Notes: generated from the letters alone by a model not told the origin. DNA of 64,000 nt from Hyphomicrobiales bacterium (GCA_027487555.1 JAIYDI010000048.1:1-64000); one strand, 5' to 3'. Shown: positions 27,561-36,788, counted from the stretch's first letter. Numbers and translations: made by a program.

Positions 27561-27792
27561 CGGCTCTCTCAATCTGGCAATTGTCGTGTCGTCAGGGGCG
27601 CGGAGGGGCCAGACGCAGTACTGACCCCGACCGGCGCCGCCGCCCGGGACACGAAGACGCGGCACCCCTCCATGCCGCCCTCAAATATGTCATTGTCGGC
27701 AGAGACTGCAACCACGGCATGCGCGTACTGGGTGCGGATCGGGGGGCGATGGCCAGGAGGGCTCGCTCGCGCGATGAGCCCGGCGAGCCCAA

Positions 27793-27895
27793 GATCATTT
27801 CACGTTTTGGTTAGAACGCCGAAATGATCCAAGCCCTTGTTTTGTCGCGCTTTCGAGGCGGGAAAGTCATGCAACTTTCCCTGAAAGCGCGCTAG
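27793..27895 (+). repeat. RIME-like two-hairpin element, copy E
   Basis: A near-complete copy. Hairpin one: GATCATTTC (27793-27801) with GAAATGATC (27821-27829) plus inner CGTTTT/AGAACG. Hairpin two: GCGCTTTC...GGGAAAGT (to 27867) pairing with ACTTTCCC...GAAAGCGC. The element's terminal CTAG (27892-27895) contains the GntR gene's TAG stop codon. Confidence 0.9.
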
Positions 27896-28641
27896 TCGCG
27901 CCCGATGGACAGATCGAGCACCTTGCCTTCGAACAGACGGTCGCGCGACCCTTCGAGGTGGAGGCGCATGGTGGCCTTGGCATCGGCCGCGTCGCCGCGC
28001 GCGATGGCGTCGTAGATGCGCTCGTGCTCGGCGAATACCCGCTGCAACTGTTGGCTCGGGCCCATGAGCGACAGGCCATGCAGGTGCATGCCCACAGCGA
28101 TGTGCGGCTTCAGCGCATCCATCGAGGCGGTGTAGTAATGGTTGTTGGCCGCCTCGGCGACGGCGCGGTGGAAAAGAAAATCCGCATCCGAACGGTGCAG
28201 CTTGTGGCTGGTCGCATCGCGCAGTTCGCCCAGCGCCTCGGCGATGCGCCTTATCGCGGTATCGTCGCGCCGCTGCGCCGCGAAATAGGCGGCGTCGGGT
28301 TCGAGCGTCAGGCGGAACTCGTAGCAGCGCTGGATGTCGGCAATGGTCTTGACCGGCGAATAGGCGAGATGCGTCTGCGGCGACACGGACGCGCGGACGA
28401 AGGTGCCGGCGCCCTGGCGGGAATAGACAATGCCCTGTTCGCGCAACCGGCTGAGCGCATCGCGCACGATGGGGCGAGATACGCCGAGATTGGCGGCAAG
28501 CTCGTGCTCGCCCGGCAAACGGGTGTCGGGCGGGTAATTGCCCTGCTCGATGCGCTGCCGCAATTCCTCGAACACCCGATCGACCAGCTTGGCGGGGCGG
28601 GACCTGAGGGCAGAATCCGGTGATGCGGGCGTTTCGCTCAT
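27892..28641 (-). CDS. GntR-family transcriptional regulator, FadR subfamily
   Basis: A 249-residue regulator. The winged helix-turn-helix is at residues 16-85 (GEHELAANLGVSRPIVRDAL, then GIVYSRQGAGTFV). The C-terminal FCD ligand domain has the metal-binding pattern ADFLFHRAV, GMHLHGLSL and MRLHLEGSRDR. FadR-type regulators with this domain commonly sense sugar acids. It starts 8 bp after the stop of the DUF1537 kinase gene and is most likely the last gene of the transporter-kinase operon, which it probably controls together with the divergent operon. Its TAG stop is formed by repeat copy E. Confidence 0.9.
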   Translation of the reverse strand: MSETPASPDSALRSRPAKLVDRVFEELRQRIEQGNYPPDTRLPGEHELAANLGVSRPIVRDALSRLREQGIVYSRQGAGTFVRASVSPQTHLAYSPVKTIADIQRCYEFRLTLEPDAAYFAAQRRDDTAIRRIAEALGELRDATSHKLHRSDADFLFHRAVAEAANNHYYTASMDALKPHIAVGMHLHGLSLMGPSQQLQRVFAEHERIYDAIARGDAADAKATMRLHLEGSRDRLFEGKVLDLSIGRD

Positions 28642-28649
28642 TGCTCTGC

Positions 28650-29684
28650 TTATGCTCCCGGCAGCAACGCGGCCAAAGCGTCTACTGCCCCAAACCCACC
28701 GGATTTCACAATCGCGCGGAACGGCCGACGGTTTGCCGGGTGCAGTTCGAACCAGGGCAGGCCGGGCCCGGCCTCGCCCTTTGGCGCGACCAAGTGTGCC
28801 TCCAGGGCATCGAGCACCGCAAGGGCGGTGTCGCCACCACAGATGAGGACGCAGTCGGGCGCGCGCCGATCGATGGATTGGACGACGCCTTGGGCGAAGC
28901 GTGCCGAGAGGTCGCTGTCGGCGCCGGTGAATGTCCCGGTCGAGCGGATGATGGCGGGGAGGCGTGTCGGCAGCGCAGCCAGCATGCCGAGCGGCGCGCC
29001 TACATGCTCCGCATCCGTCAGTGCCGCGACTTGCGCCAGGGTTATCGGATCATGCGAGCCGATGGCGAAGAGCATGGCGCGCGTAGGGGTGAAAGGCGCG
29101 GTCGTTGCGGCACGGGTCGCGCCGGCAAGGGCCTGGCCGAGCCCGCGCGCCCCGACGGCGAGGGTGCTGCGCCAGTCGATGGTGGCGGCGCGTGCTGTGA
29201 GATCGGCGGCGGTCGCCACCTCGGCAATCTCGATCGCCAGATCGTGCCCGGCAAAATGCGGCGCGATGGGCAGCGGCGTCGAAACGCCGTGGCCGGTGAC
29301 CATGCCAGCAACGGTCCAGCGGCCCTGATCGGGGATGGCGGGGGCGACGAGTGCCGCCCGGAACCCCAGGGTCTCGGCAAGCGCGGCGGTTTCGGCGCCG
29401 ACATTGCCCTTGAGGCGAGAGTCGATCTTCTTGAACACGAGCGCAGGACGTTGCGTCGACATGGCGCGGGCGACGTCCCCCACGATCTGCGCCGCGATAT
29501 CGGGCGCGACATGGCGGGTGACGGTATTGACCACCACCACCTCCGCATTGGTCGCCAGCGCAGCCGCGAGCGCTTCGGGCCGCACGGCGCAGACCACCCG
29601 CCGCCCCGCGAGGGCAAAGGGCGTTGCGGTATCGAGCGCGCCGGTCAGGTCGTCGGCGACGATGAGGACTTCAGGGCCGCTCAT
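28650..29684 (-). CDS. four-carbon acid sugar kinase family protein (DUF1537)
   Basis: A 344-residue kinase of the DUF1537 family, whose characterised members (OtnK, DtnK, LtnK) phosphorylate C4 sugar acids such as erythronate and threonate. The N-terminal domain has VLIVADDLTGALD and LVFKKIDSRLKGN, the substrate site; the C-terminal nucleotide domain has LICGGDTALAVLDAL and AIVKSGGFG. It is shorter than typical members of about 420 residues but both domains are present. It overlaps the upstream ABC ATPase gene by 4 bp. The PdxA2-like dehydrogenase at 37603 is the expected next enzyme, though on the opposite strand. Confidence 0.85.
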   Translation of the reverse strand: MSGPEVLIVADDLTGALDTATPFALAGRRVVCAVRPEALAAALATNAEVVVVNTVTRHVAPDIAAQIVGDVARAMSTQRPALVFKKIDSRLKGNVGAETAALAETLGFRAALVAPAIPDQGRWTVAGMVTGHGVSTPLPIAPHFAGHDLAIEIAEVATAADLTARAATIDWRSTLAVGARGLGQALAGATRAATTAPFTPTRAMLFAIGSHDPITLAQVAALTDAEHVGAPLGMLAALPTRLPAIIRSTGTFTGADSDLSARFAQGVVQSIDRRAPDCVLICGGDTALAVLDALEAHLVAPKGEAGPGLPWFELHPANRRPFRAIVKSGGFGAVDALAALLPGA

Positions 29685-30661
29685 CCGGGCACGGCGTGGC
29701 AGGCGACGAAATGGCCGACCCCGGTATCGCGCCATGCGGGCACCGTGCTGCGGCACACGTCCATGGCGAGGGGGCAGCGGGTGTGGAAGCGGCAGCCGGA
29801 GGGCGGGCTGAGCGGGCTCGGCACATCGCCCTCGAGTACCTGCCGCTGCCGGCTGCGCTCGGCGACCGGATCGGCTTCGGGCACGGCTGAAAGCAAGGCG
29901 CGGGTATAGGGATGGAGTGGAGTGCCGAACACCTGGTCGCGCGTGCCGAGTTCGGCGAAACGGCCGAGATACATCACGCCAACACGGTCGGAGATATGCC
30001 GCACCACCGCGAGATCATGCGCGATGAACAGGTAGGTGAGGCCGTATTTCTCCTGCAGGTCGAGCAGCAGGTTGATGATCTGCGCCTGGATGGACACGTC
30101 GAGCGCCGAGATCGCCTCGTCGCAGACGATGAAACGCGGCTGGCAGGCGAGCGCCCGCGCGATGGCCACGCGCTGCCGCTGCCCGCCGGACAACTCGTGC
30201 GGATAGCGCTGCGCGAAACGCGGCGGCAGCCCGACATCGCCGAGCAATTGCGCGACGCGCTCGGCCAGTTCCGGCTTCTTCACCAGCTTGTGGAACAGCA
30301 TGGGCTCACCCACCGCCTCGCCCACGGTCATGCGCGGGTTGAGCGTGGAGTAGGGGTCCTGGAAGACGATCTGCAGGTCGCGCCGAATCGGGCGCATGGC
30401 CTTTTCGTCGAGCCCGGCGATATTGCGACCCTTGTAGAGCACCTGGCCGCCAGTGGCGCGGTGCAGGTTGAGGATGGTGAACCCGGTGGTGGACTTGCCA
30501 CAACCGCTTTCGCCCACGAGGCTCAGGGTTTCGCCGGCGATGATATCGAAACTGGCGTCATCAAGGGCATGCACGACGGCGGTGGATTCGCCGAAAGCGC
30601 CGAGCCTGATGGGGAAGTGCTTCTGCAGGTTTTCGATTCTGAGCAGGGGTTCGGCACCCAT
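29681..30661 (-). CDS. dipeptide/oligopeptide-type ABC transporter ATP-binding protein (DppF/OppF)
   Basis: A 326-residue ABC ATPase. Walker A is GESGCGKST, signature LSGGQRQRVAIARAL, Walker B FIVCDEAISALDV, and the C-terminal GCRFHTRCPLAMDVCR is the oligopeptide-transporter extension with four cysteines or so. A long spurious frame runs upstream to 31027 inside the neighbouring gene; the ATG at 30661 overlaps the upstream stop by 1 nt. With the genes at 30661, 31653, 32612 and 33764 it makes a complete importer. Confidence 0.93.
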   Translation of the reverse strand: MGAEPLLRIENLQKHFPIRLGAFGESTAVVHALDDASFDIIAGETLSLVGESGCGKSTTGFTILNLHRATGGQVLYKGRNIAGLDEKAMRPIRRDLQIVFQDPYSTLNPRMTVGEAVGEPMLFHKLVKKPELAERVAQLLGDVGLPPRFAQRYPHELSGGQRQRVAIARALACQPRFIVCDEAISALDVSIQAQIINLLLDLQEKYGLTYLFIAHDLAVVRHISDRVGVMYLGRFAELGTRDQVFGTPLHPYTRALLSAVPEADPVAERSRQRQVLEGDVPSPLSPPSGCRFHTRCPLAMDVCRSTVPAWRDTGVGHFVACHAVPG

Positions 30662-31656
30662 CACGCGGCCTCTCGCACACGGTTGGCGACATGGCAGGCG
30701 ACACGATGCGGTGTGGCGACGCCGCGCAGCGGCGCGAGGGCAGGCACGATGTCGTGGCACATGGCCTCGGCCAGCGGACAGCGCGGCGCAAAGGGGCAGC
30801 CCTGCGGCCGGCGGCCCGGCTCCGGCGGCGTGCCGCCAATGGAACTGAGCCGGGCCCCATCCTCGCCATGCAGCCTGGGGATCGAGGCGAGAAGCCCGCG
30901 CGTATAGGGGTGGGCGGGATCGCGGAACAGGAGCTCCGCCGGCGCGTCCTCCACCACTGTGCCGGCATAGAGCACGGCGATGCGGTCGGCGAGGCCGGCG
31001 ATCAGCGCCAGATCGTGGGTGATCCACACGACCGACATGCCGAGCCGCTGTTTCAGGCCTTTGACCAGTTCGACGATCTGCGCCTGGATGGTGACGTCGA
31101 GCGCTGTCGTTGGTTCGTCGGCGATCAGCAGGTCCGGGTCGCAGGCGAGGCCGATGGCGATCATGACGCGCTGCCGCATGCCGCCCGAAAGCTCATGCGG
31201 GAAGGACTCGAGCCGCTGCTCGGCACCCGGAATGCCGACCAGCTTCAGCAGCTCGCCGGCCCGCTGGCGGGCAGCGGCCTTGTCGAGCCGCTTGTGCTGG
31301 CGGAGCGATTCCATCAGCTGGTCGCCGATGCGCATGACCGGATTGAGCGAGGTCATCGGATCCTGGAAGACGAAGCCGATCCTGCCGCCACGCACGGCGC
31401 GAAGTTCGGCCGGCTGCATCCTGAGCAGGTCCGTGCCGGCGAAATGCGCCGAGCCGCCAGTGGTGTGGATCCTGTTGGGCAAGAGCCCGACAAGGCTCAG
31501 CATGGTGAGACTCTTGCCACAGCCGGATTCGCCCACAACACCAAGCGTTTCGCCCTTGTCGACATGCAGGTCTATGCCGTCGACCACCACCGCCCTGCCG
31601 CGGCGGGTATCGATCTCGATCTTCAGATCGCGCACATCGAGAAGCCGCTCGCTCAT
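30661..31656 (-). CDS. dipeptide/oligopeptide-type ABC transporter ATP-binding protein (DppD/OppD)
   Basis: A 331-residue ABC ATPase partner. Walker A is GESGCGKSL, signature LSGGMRQRVMIAIGL, Walker B LLIADEPTTALDV, with the C-terminal GCPFAPRCPLAEAMC motif. It overlaps both neighbours by 1-4 bp, so the cassette is tightly coupled. Powers uptake together with DppF-like subunit. Confidence 0.93.
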   Translation of the reverse strand: MSERLLDVRDLKIEIDTRRGRAVVVDGIDLHVDKGETLGVVGESGCGKSLTMLSLVGLLPNRIHTTGGSAHFAGTDLLRMQPAELRAVRGGRIGFVFQDPMTSLNPVMRIGDQLMESLRQHKRLDKAAARQRAGELLKLVGIPGAEQRLESFPHELSGGMRQRVMIAIGLACDPDLLIADEPTTALDVTIQAQIVELVKGLKQRLGMSVVWITHDLALIAGLADRIAVLYAGTVVEDAPAELLFRDPAHPYTRGLLASIPRLHGEDGARLSSIGGTPPEPGRRPQGCPFAPRCPLAEAMCHDIVPALAPLRGVATPHRVACHVANRVREAA

Positions 31657-32612
31657 TTTCTGCCCCGCGGATTGAGGGCGTCGTTGAGGCCATCGCCCAA
31701 AAAGCTGAAGGCGATGGTGGCGACACCGAGAACGATGGCGGGCGCTGCGAGCAGATGCGCGTGGTTGCGCCAGACCTGCAGCCCGTCCGAGATCATGTTG
31801 CCCCAGCTCGGGATGGGCGGATTGACCCCGACGCCGAGGAAGCTGAAGGCGCTTTCGAGCACCATGGCATTGCCGAGCCCGGCGCTGATCGCAACGATCA
31901 GCGGGCCGATGGCGTTGGGGATGATGTAGCGGGCAATGATGATGGGTGTGGTGAGTCCCAGGGCCCGTGCCGCCGTGACATAGGGCCTACTGCGGATGGA
32001 GAGTACCTGCGCGCGGATCAGTCGTGCATAGGGCGGCCAGAGGATCAGCGCCATCGAGCCGAAAACCAGCACGAAGTCGATAATGATCGCGTTGCGGAAG
32101 AAGCCGTTCTTGGTTGCTTCGTACTGGGCTTCCATGAAGTTGACCAGCGGCGGCTTCAGCGAGGCGTTGATGACCACCACCAGCAATAGCTGCGGCACGG
32201 ACATGGTGGTGTCGGTGAACCACATGACGAAGCGGTCGAACGGCCCGCCCAGATACCCGGCCAGGGCGCCGAGGATGACACCCAATGTTGCGGCGATGCC
32301 GGTGACAACGATGGCGACAACGAAGGCCGTGCGCGTGCCATAGACGACGCGGGAAAAAACATCGCGCCCGAGTTCGTCGGTGCCGAACAGATGCACCCAG
32401 TTGGGCGACAGGTTGCGGGCATCGAGATTCTGGCTGAGGAAATCAAAGGGCGTGAGCCAGGGACCGAACACGGCGACGAAAGCCAGCAGCCCGATAATCG
32501 CCAGGCTGAGCACGGCGAGCCTATTGCGGCTCAGCCGCGCCCATGCGTCGCGCCAGAGATTGACGGGCGGCTCATCGTCCCGCAGCGGCGCGGTGGCGGG
32601 TTGGGTGGTCAT
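31653..32612 (-). CDS. dipeptide-type ABC transporter permease (DppC/OppC)
   Basis: A 319-residue permease with an N-terminal cytoplasmic tail (DDEPPVNLWRDAWARLSRNR), first helix LAVLSLAIIGLLAFVAVFGPW, then the FGTDELGRDVFSRVVYGTR segment that is diagnostic of DppC/OppC. The EAA loop is ARALGLTTPIIIARYIIPN. Compared with typical DppC proteins of about 290 residues, it has an insertion near residues 155-185 (SLKPPLVNFMEAQYEATKNG). Start ATG 32612 overlaps the upstream stop by 1 nt. Confidence 0.93.
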   Translation of the reverse strand: MTTQPATAPLRDDEPPVNLWRDAWARLSRNRLAVLSLAIIGLLAFVAVFGPWLTPFDFLSQNLDARNLSPNWVHLFGTDELGRDVFSRVVYGTRTAFVVAIVVTGIAATLGVILGALAGYLGGPFDRFVMWFTDTTMSVPQLLLVVVINASLKPPLVNFMEAQYEATKNGFFRNAIIIDFVLVFGSMALILWPPYARLIRAQVLSIRSRPYVTAARALGLTTPIIIARYIIPNAIGPLIVAISAGLGNAMVLESAFSFLGVGVNPPIPSWGNMISDGLQVWRNHAHLLAAPAIVLGVATIAFSFLGDGLNDALNPRGRK

Positions 32613-33568
32613 CAGCGACCACTCCTCGTGTCGGCGGCGCGCGGGTCGAGTATGGGATAGAGCACGTCGACCAAAAGGTTCGAGGCCATGACGAGGAACG
32701 AACCGATGACGGTGATGGCGAGAATGATCGGATAATCCGACCCGGTGAGGGCGCTCACCGTCAGGCGGCCGAGCCCCGGCAGGCCGAAGACCAGCTCGAC
32801 GAAGATCGCGCCATTGACGATGGAAATCATGATGAGCCCGAGCTGCGTGACGATGGGCGTCAGGACCGGGCGGAGGATGTGGCGCAGCGCCACGACGGAT
32901 TCGGGCAGGCCCTTGGAGCGGGCGGTACGGACGAAATCCTCGCTCAGCACTTCGATCACCGCGGCGCGGGTCTGGCGGATGATAAGGGCGATCGGCTGGA
33001 AACTGAGGACGACCAGCGGCAGGATGATCCTGGCATCGAATATGCCGCCCCAGCCATAGGGTACCGCGGCTCCCGGCAGGACGGTGATGAGGAAGACCAT
33101 CAGCAGCGGACCCGCGACATAGGCGGGAATGGCCCACACCAACAGTGCCGCACCGAGTATGGCGTAGTCGAGCCGGCTGTTCTGGTTCATGCCGGCGATC
33201 ATGCCGAGCGGTACGGCAACGATGGCGGTGAGCGTGATCGCCAGCAGCCCCAACTGGAACGAAACCGGCGCTGCGGCTGCGACCATGCTCCAGACCGAGC
33301 GGCCGCTGACCAGCGAATTGCCGAAATTGCCGCGCAGCGCGTTGAACAGATAGTTGGCGAATTGCTGGAGGAAGGGTTGGTTGAGCCCCGCCTGCTCGCG
33401 GATCGCCTCGATACGCACCGGATCATAGGCGACGTCGCCGGGGGCGCGCATGAAGATCAGCTTGATCGGATCGCCGGCGCCATAGAAGGCGAGCGCATAG
33501 ACCCCAAGCACGACAAGAATCACCGTCGGCACCCAGATGCCGAGGCGCTTCAAGATAAACAGCAGCAT
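32612..33568 (-). CDS. dipeptide-type ABC transporter permease (DppB/OppB)
   Basis: A 318-residue permease with six helices. The N-terminal MLLFILKRLGIWVPTVILVV and the EAA loop RTARSKGLPESVVALRHIL mark the DppB/OppB family. The start ATG at 33568 has GGGAGG 8 nt upstream; the GTG three codons earlier at 33577 is too close to that site. Repeat copy F separates it from the substrate-binding protein gene. Confidence 0.92.
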   Translation of the reverse strand: MLLFILKRLGIWVPTVILVVLGVYALAFYGAGDPIKLIFMRAPGDVAYDPVRIEAIREQAGLNQPFLQQFANYLFNALRGNFGNSLVSGRSVWSMVAAAAPVSFQLGLLAITLTAIVAVPLGMIAGMNQNSRLDYAILGAALLVWAIPAYVAGPLLMVFLITVLPGAAVPYGWGGIFDARIILPLVVLSFQPIALIIRQTRAAVIEVLSEDFVRTARSKGLPESVVALRHILRPVLTPIVTQLGLIMISIVNGAIFVELVFGLPGLGRLTVSALTGSDYPIILAITVIGSFLVMASNLLVDVLYPILDPRAADTRSGR

Positions 33569-33663
33569 CGCGGCCACCTCCCTGTCGCGCGCGCAACAAA
33601 CACAGTCCCGGCGACCGGGAGGGGAGGCGCCTCGAAGGGTGCCTCCCGATGGTTTCGCACTTG

Positions 33664-33767
33664 GGTCATCTTTCGTTCCAGCTGAAACGAGGCAGTGACC
33701 TAAGTCCTTGGTTTATTGCGCTTTCGAACCGGAAAAGTCATGCAACTTCTCCTCGAGAGCGCTCTAG
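33664..33767 (+). repeat. RIME-like two-hairpin element, copy F
   Basis: GGTCATCTTTCGTTCCAGCTGAAACGAGGCAGTGACC is a diverged first hairpin (TTTCGTT/AACGA pairing kept). GCGCTTTCGAACCGGAAAAGTCATGCAACTTCTCCTCGAGAGCGC is the second. The terminal CTAG at 33764-33767 contains the stop codon of the substrate-binding protein gene. Confidence 0.85.
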
Positions 33768-35395
33768 GCAAGTTCGATGGTCCAGGGCTCGGCAACCTGC
33801 CAGTCAAGGTTCTTGTCCATGCCCTTCACGCTCGGCAGGGCCCAGCGCGACATGGCCTCGTGATACCACGGGATGAAGGCATAGTCGGCATGGAACAGCT
33901 TCTGCGCCGCCTGGGCCTTGGCGATCCGGTCCGGATTGTCGACGGCAAGCAGTGCCGCTTCGGCCAGGAGCATGTCGATCTCGGCATTCTTGTAGCCACC
34001 AAGTTTGTTGGTGGCGTTGGACGAGGCCGACGCGATGGAGCCCGCGAGATAGGAGACGGCGTCCGGCACGCGCGTGCCGACGTCGTCTCGGACGATCTGC
34101 ACATTGTTGCCTTCGGCGCCGAATTCTTCCTGGCTGGGCTTCATGTCGAAGGCCTGGATACCGAGATTCTGCCGCCACTGCTCGGCGATATACTGGGCCG
34201 CCACCGAGCGGGCGGGGGAGGAAATGCCGGCAAACAGGATCTTGGGCAGGTTGTCCGGCCCGCCATAGCTCGATTCCGCCAGCAGCGCCTTGGCCTTTTC
34301 CGGGTCGAAGGCATAGGGTTCGAAGCCTGAATTTTCCGAGCCCGGTACCGGGTAGATGATCTGGTCGGCCTTCATGTGCGGCCCATCGGGGAAGCTCGCC
34401 TTGATCAGCCCGTCGCGATCGACGGCGAGTATCAGAGCCTGACGCACCTTTGCATCATCGAAGGGCTTCTTCGACAGGTTGAACCAGAAGTGCTGGCCGG
34501 TCGGGATGATCGGGCCGGCGGAGAATTCAGCGCCCAAATCCTGTATGACGGTGGGCGTGACGAGTTCGGTATGAGCGTTGAACTCGCCCGATTGCAGAAG
34601 CGCGGTTGCCGCCACATTGTCTTCCACAGTCTGCAGCTCGACGCCCTTCAGCTTGGGTGCCGGACCGAAGAAATTCTCGTTGGGGGCAAAGCTCGCCTTT
34701 CCGCCATCGAAATCCACCGCGGTCATCCTGAACGGGCCGGAGTAGATGCCGCCATTCTGCGGCGTGTAGAATTCCGGCACCAGATTGCCATCGGCGCCGC
34801 GTGCCTGCGATGCCTTGACGATCGGCACGATATGGTTGGCGATCCGCATGTAGAAGATCGGGTCGACAGCAGCAAGGTTGACCACCACGGTCATGTCGTC
34901 CGGGGCGGTGACCCCCGCAAGGCTGTTGGCGCCGCCGTTCAGCACCGCATCATAGCCATCGACGCCCGAGAGTACCTGCGGGACGCGCTGGTTCTTGGTG
35001 CCGGGCATGGCCGCCACTTCCCACGAGCCCTTGACGTCGGCCGCGGTGATGGGGCTGCCGTCGGAGAACTTGGCGCCGTCCTTGATCTTGAAGGTCCAGG
35101 TCCTGGCATCGTTGCTCGGCTCCCAGGACGTGAACACATAGGGCTGAATCTCGCCCTTGGCGTTGAAATACATGGGCGAGGCCCAGCACAGCGAGTTCCA
35201 CCGGAACGCATGGCCGCCGCCCAGCATGGGCGACCAATCCATGGTGAAGACCGGATGTGCGATCTTCAGAATCTGGTCGGCCGCATAGGCGCGACCGGCG
35301 AACAATCCGAACGCACTTGCGCCCAACACCAGCCCCGCGCTGCCCTTGAGCAGCGACCGGCGCGTCAGCCCCGTGATGCCATTGAAGTTTGACAA
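33764..35395 (-). CDS. ABC transporter substrate-binding protein, peptide/oligosaccharide type (SBP_bac_5)
   Basis: A 543-residue periplasmic binding protein of the DppA/OppA class. The N-terminus has a twin-arginine-like signal (TRRSLLKGSAGLVLGASAFG, cleavage near AYAAD), so Tat export is possible. ARTWTFKIKDGAKFSDGSPI is the conserved family block, near residue 97. The start is TTG at 35395 with GGGAGG 5 nt upstream. Many proteins of this class in Hyphomicrobiales bind oligosaccharides or sugar acids rather than peptides; the surrounding genes favour that here. It is the first gene of the transporter-kinase-regulator operon, interrupted only by repeat copy F. Confidence 0.92.
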   Translation of the reverse strand: MSNFNGITGLTRRSLLKGSAGLVLGASAFGLFAGRAYAADQILKIAHPVFTMDWSPMLGGGHAFRWNSLCWASPMYFNAKGEIQPYVFTSWEPSNDARTWTFKIKDGAKFSDGSPITAADVKGSWEVAAMPGTKNQRVPQVLSGVDGYDAVLNGGANSLAGVTAPDDMTVVVNLAAVDPIFYMRIANHIVPIVKASQARGADGNLVPEFYTPQNGGIYSGPFRMTAVDFDGGKASFAPNENFFGPAPKLKGVELQTVEDNVAATALLQSGEFNAHTELVTPTVIQDLGAEFSAGPIIPTGQHFWFNLSKKPFDDAKVRQALILAVDRDGLIKASFPDGPHMKADQIIYPVPGSENSGFEPYAFDPEKAKALLAESSYGGPDNLPKILFAGISSPARSVAAQYIAEQWRQNLGIQAFDMKPSQEEFGAEGNNVQIVRDDVGTRVPDAVSYLAGSIASASSNATNKLGGYKNAEIDMLLAEAALLAVDNPDRIAKAQAAQKLFHADYAFIPWYHEAMSRWALPSVKGMDKNLDWQVAEPWTIELA

Positions 35396-35432
35396 GTTAC
35401 CCTCCCTCGGCTTTCAGCCTTATCGGGCAGGG

Positions 35433-35467
35433 ACTATTGGCCGAGAATTACAACATGTCAACAACAT
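35433..35467 (-). promoter_or_regulatory. candidate promoter and operator of the transporter operon
   Basis: On the minus strand TTGACA (35461-35456) and AATAGT (35438-35433) are 17 bp apart, 38 bp upstream of the TTG start. Two ACAACAT direct repeats (35450-35456 and 35461-35467 on the plus strand) overlap the -35 box with an 11-bp period, about one helical turn, and could bind the GntR regulator or another protein. The site lies in the divergent control region shared with the sialidase-like operon. Confidence 0.45.
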
Positions 35468-35651
35468 TGTCGGCATCTTAGTGGCCAGCTAAGGGATGCG
35501 GGCGGTGCGGGCATCTCCCTAGGCGGCTTCTGGCTGTTGTTGGGGATCTGCCGGGCGAGTTCGACAGGGGTAGTGCCCTCATTGGGCATGACAAGGTGTT
35601 TACAAGTTGAGAGGCATCCGCTACGCCTTTCGGCAAGGGAGAGCCAAAGAC

Positions 35652-36788
35652 ATGACAAATTCAGCAGCAACGCCAGCCGCGTCCGTTCCTGTTGCGTCCG
35701 GGCGTGGCACGCTTCGCCAGGTGTCGGGCGGACGCCGCGAGACCTTTCTGCCCAGTCTCTCGGTATCGACGCATGCCTCGTTCCTGCTGCGCCTCGCCAA
35801 TGGCGATCTCGGCTGCGTCTGGTTCGGGGGCAGTCAGGAGGGAAAGCCCGACGTGTCGATCTATTTCTCGCGGTTGCCGAGGGGCAGCGCGACCTGGGAG
35901 CCGGAGCAGAAAGTCTCCGATGACCCGAGCCGCTCCGAACAGAACCCGGTGCTGTTCGAGACCCCCAAGGGCGACCTCTGGCTGCTCTACACAGCCCAGA
36001 TCTTCGGGGACCAGGACACCTCGATCGTCCGCCGCCGCATCTCGCGCGATGGCGGCCACACCTGGTCGCCAATCGAAACCTTCATCGACGTGCCGGGGAC
36101 ATTCATCCGCAACCCGATCATCATCGCTGCCAATGGCGACTGGCTGCTGCCGATCTTCCGCTGCCGCAAGGTCGCGGGCGCGAAGTGGAACGGGTCCGAC
36201 GATTTCTCGGCCGTGCGCGTTTCGTCGGACGAGGGCCTGACCTGGACAGAGCTCGAGGTGCCCGAGAGCGTCGGCGCGGTGCACATGAACATCGTGCGAC
36301 TCGACGACAAGCTGGTGGCTTTCTATCGCAACCGACGCGCCGGTTTCGTGCTGCGCTCGGTATCGACGGACAATGGCCGCACGTGGTCCGCACCGGCGCC
36401 GACCGAAGTGCCCAACAACAATGCCTCGATCCAGGCGCGACGCCTCATGGATGGCCGCATCGTGCTGATCTGTAACCCGATCAATGCGCGGATGGCGGGC
36501 GAAAGCAACATGCCCGACCTGCTCGAGCGGATCGGCGGCAAAGTGGTATGGGGGACGCCGCGCGCCCCGGTATCACTGTTCTTCTCTTCGGATGGGGGCG
36601 AAAGCTTCACCGGCCGGATCGATATCGAAACCGGTCCAGGCTGGTGCCATGCCGACCTGCCCACCCTGCCGCAGCAAGGCAACAGCGAACTGAGCTACCC
36701 ATCGGTGGAAGAGAAGGCCGATGGCACGCTTGCCATGAGTTTCACCTTCCATCGCGAGGCCATCAAATATGTCGAGCTTGCGCCATGA
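35652..36788 (+). CDS. BNR-repeat sialidase-like protein (sialidase superfamily)
   Basis: A 378-residue six-bladed beta-propeller protein. Four Asp-box motifs are visible: SRDGGHTW, SSDEGLTW, STDNGRTW and SSDGGESF. The N-terminal CVWFGGSQEGKPDVSIYFSR and later FIRNPIIIAANGDWLLPIF match the BNR_2 sialidase-like family rather than classical GH33; no FRIP motif is seen. No signal peptide, so it acts in the cytoplasm. There are no other sialate genes except a DapA-family enzyme, so true sialidase activity is doubtful; hydrolysis of another glycoside is more likely. The ATG at 35652 follows AAGGGAGAG. First gene of the plus-strand operon. Confidence 0.8.
   Translation: MTNSAATPAASVPVASGRGTLRQVSGGRRETFLPSLSVSTHASFLLRLANGDLGCVWFGGSQEGKPDVSIYFSRLPRGSATWEPEQKVSDDPSRSEQNPVLFETPKGDLWLLYTAQIFGDQDTSIVRRRISRDGGHTWSPIETFIDVPGTFIRNPIIIAANGDWLLPIFRCRKVAGAKWNGSDDFSAVRVSSDEGLTWTELEVPESVGAVHMNIVRLDDKLVAFYRNRRAGFVLRSVSTDNGRTWSAPAPTEVPNNNASIQARRLMDGRIVLICNPINARMAGESNMPDLLERIGGKVVWGTPRAPVSLFFSSDGGESFTGRIDIETGPGWCHADLPTLPQQGNSELSYPSVEEKADGTLAMSFTFHREAIKYVELAP

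Noticed and set aside
29681..31027. 448-codon minus-strand frame as a longer ABC ATPase
   Set aside because: The first 122 residues are arginine- and alanine-rich shadow of the neighbouring ATPase gene; the true start is the ATG at 30661 overlapping the upstream stop.
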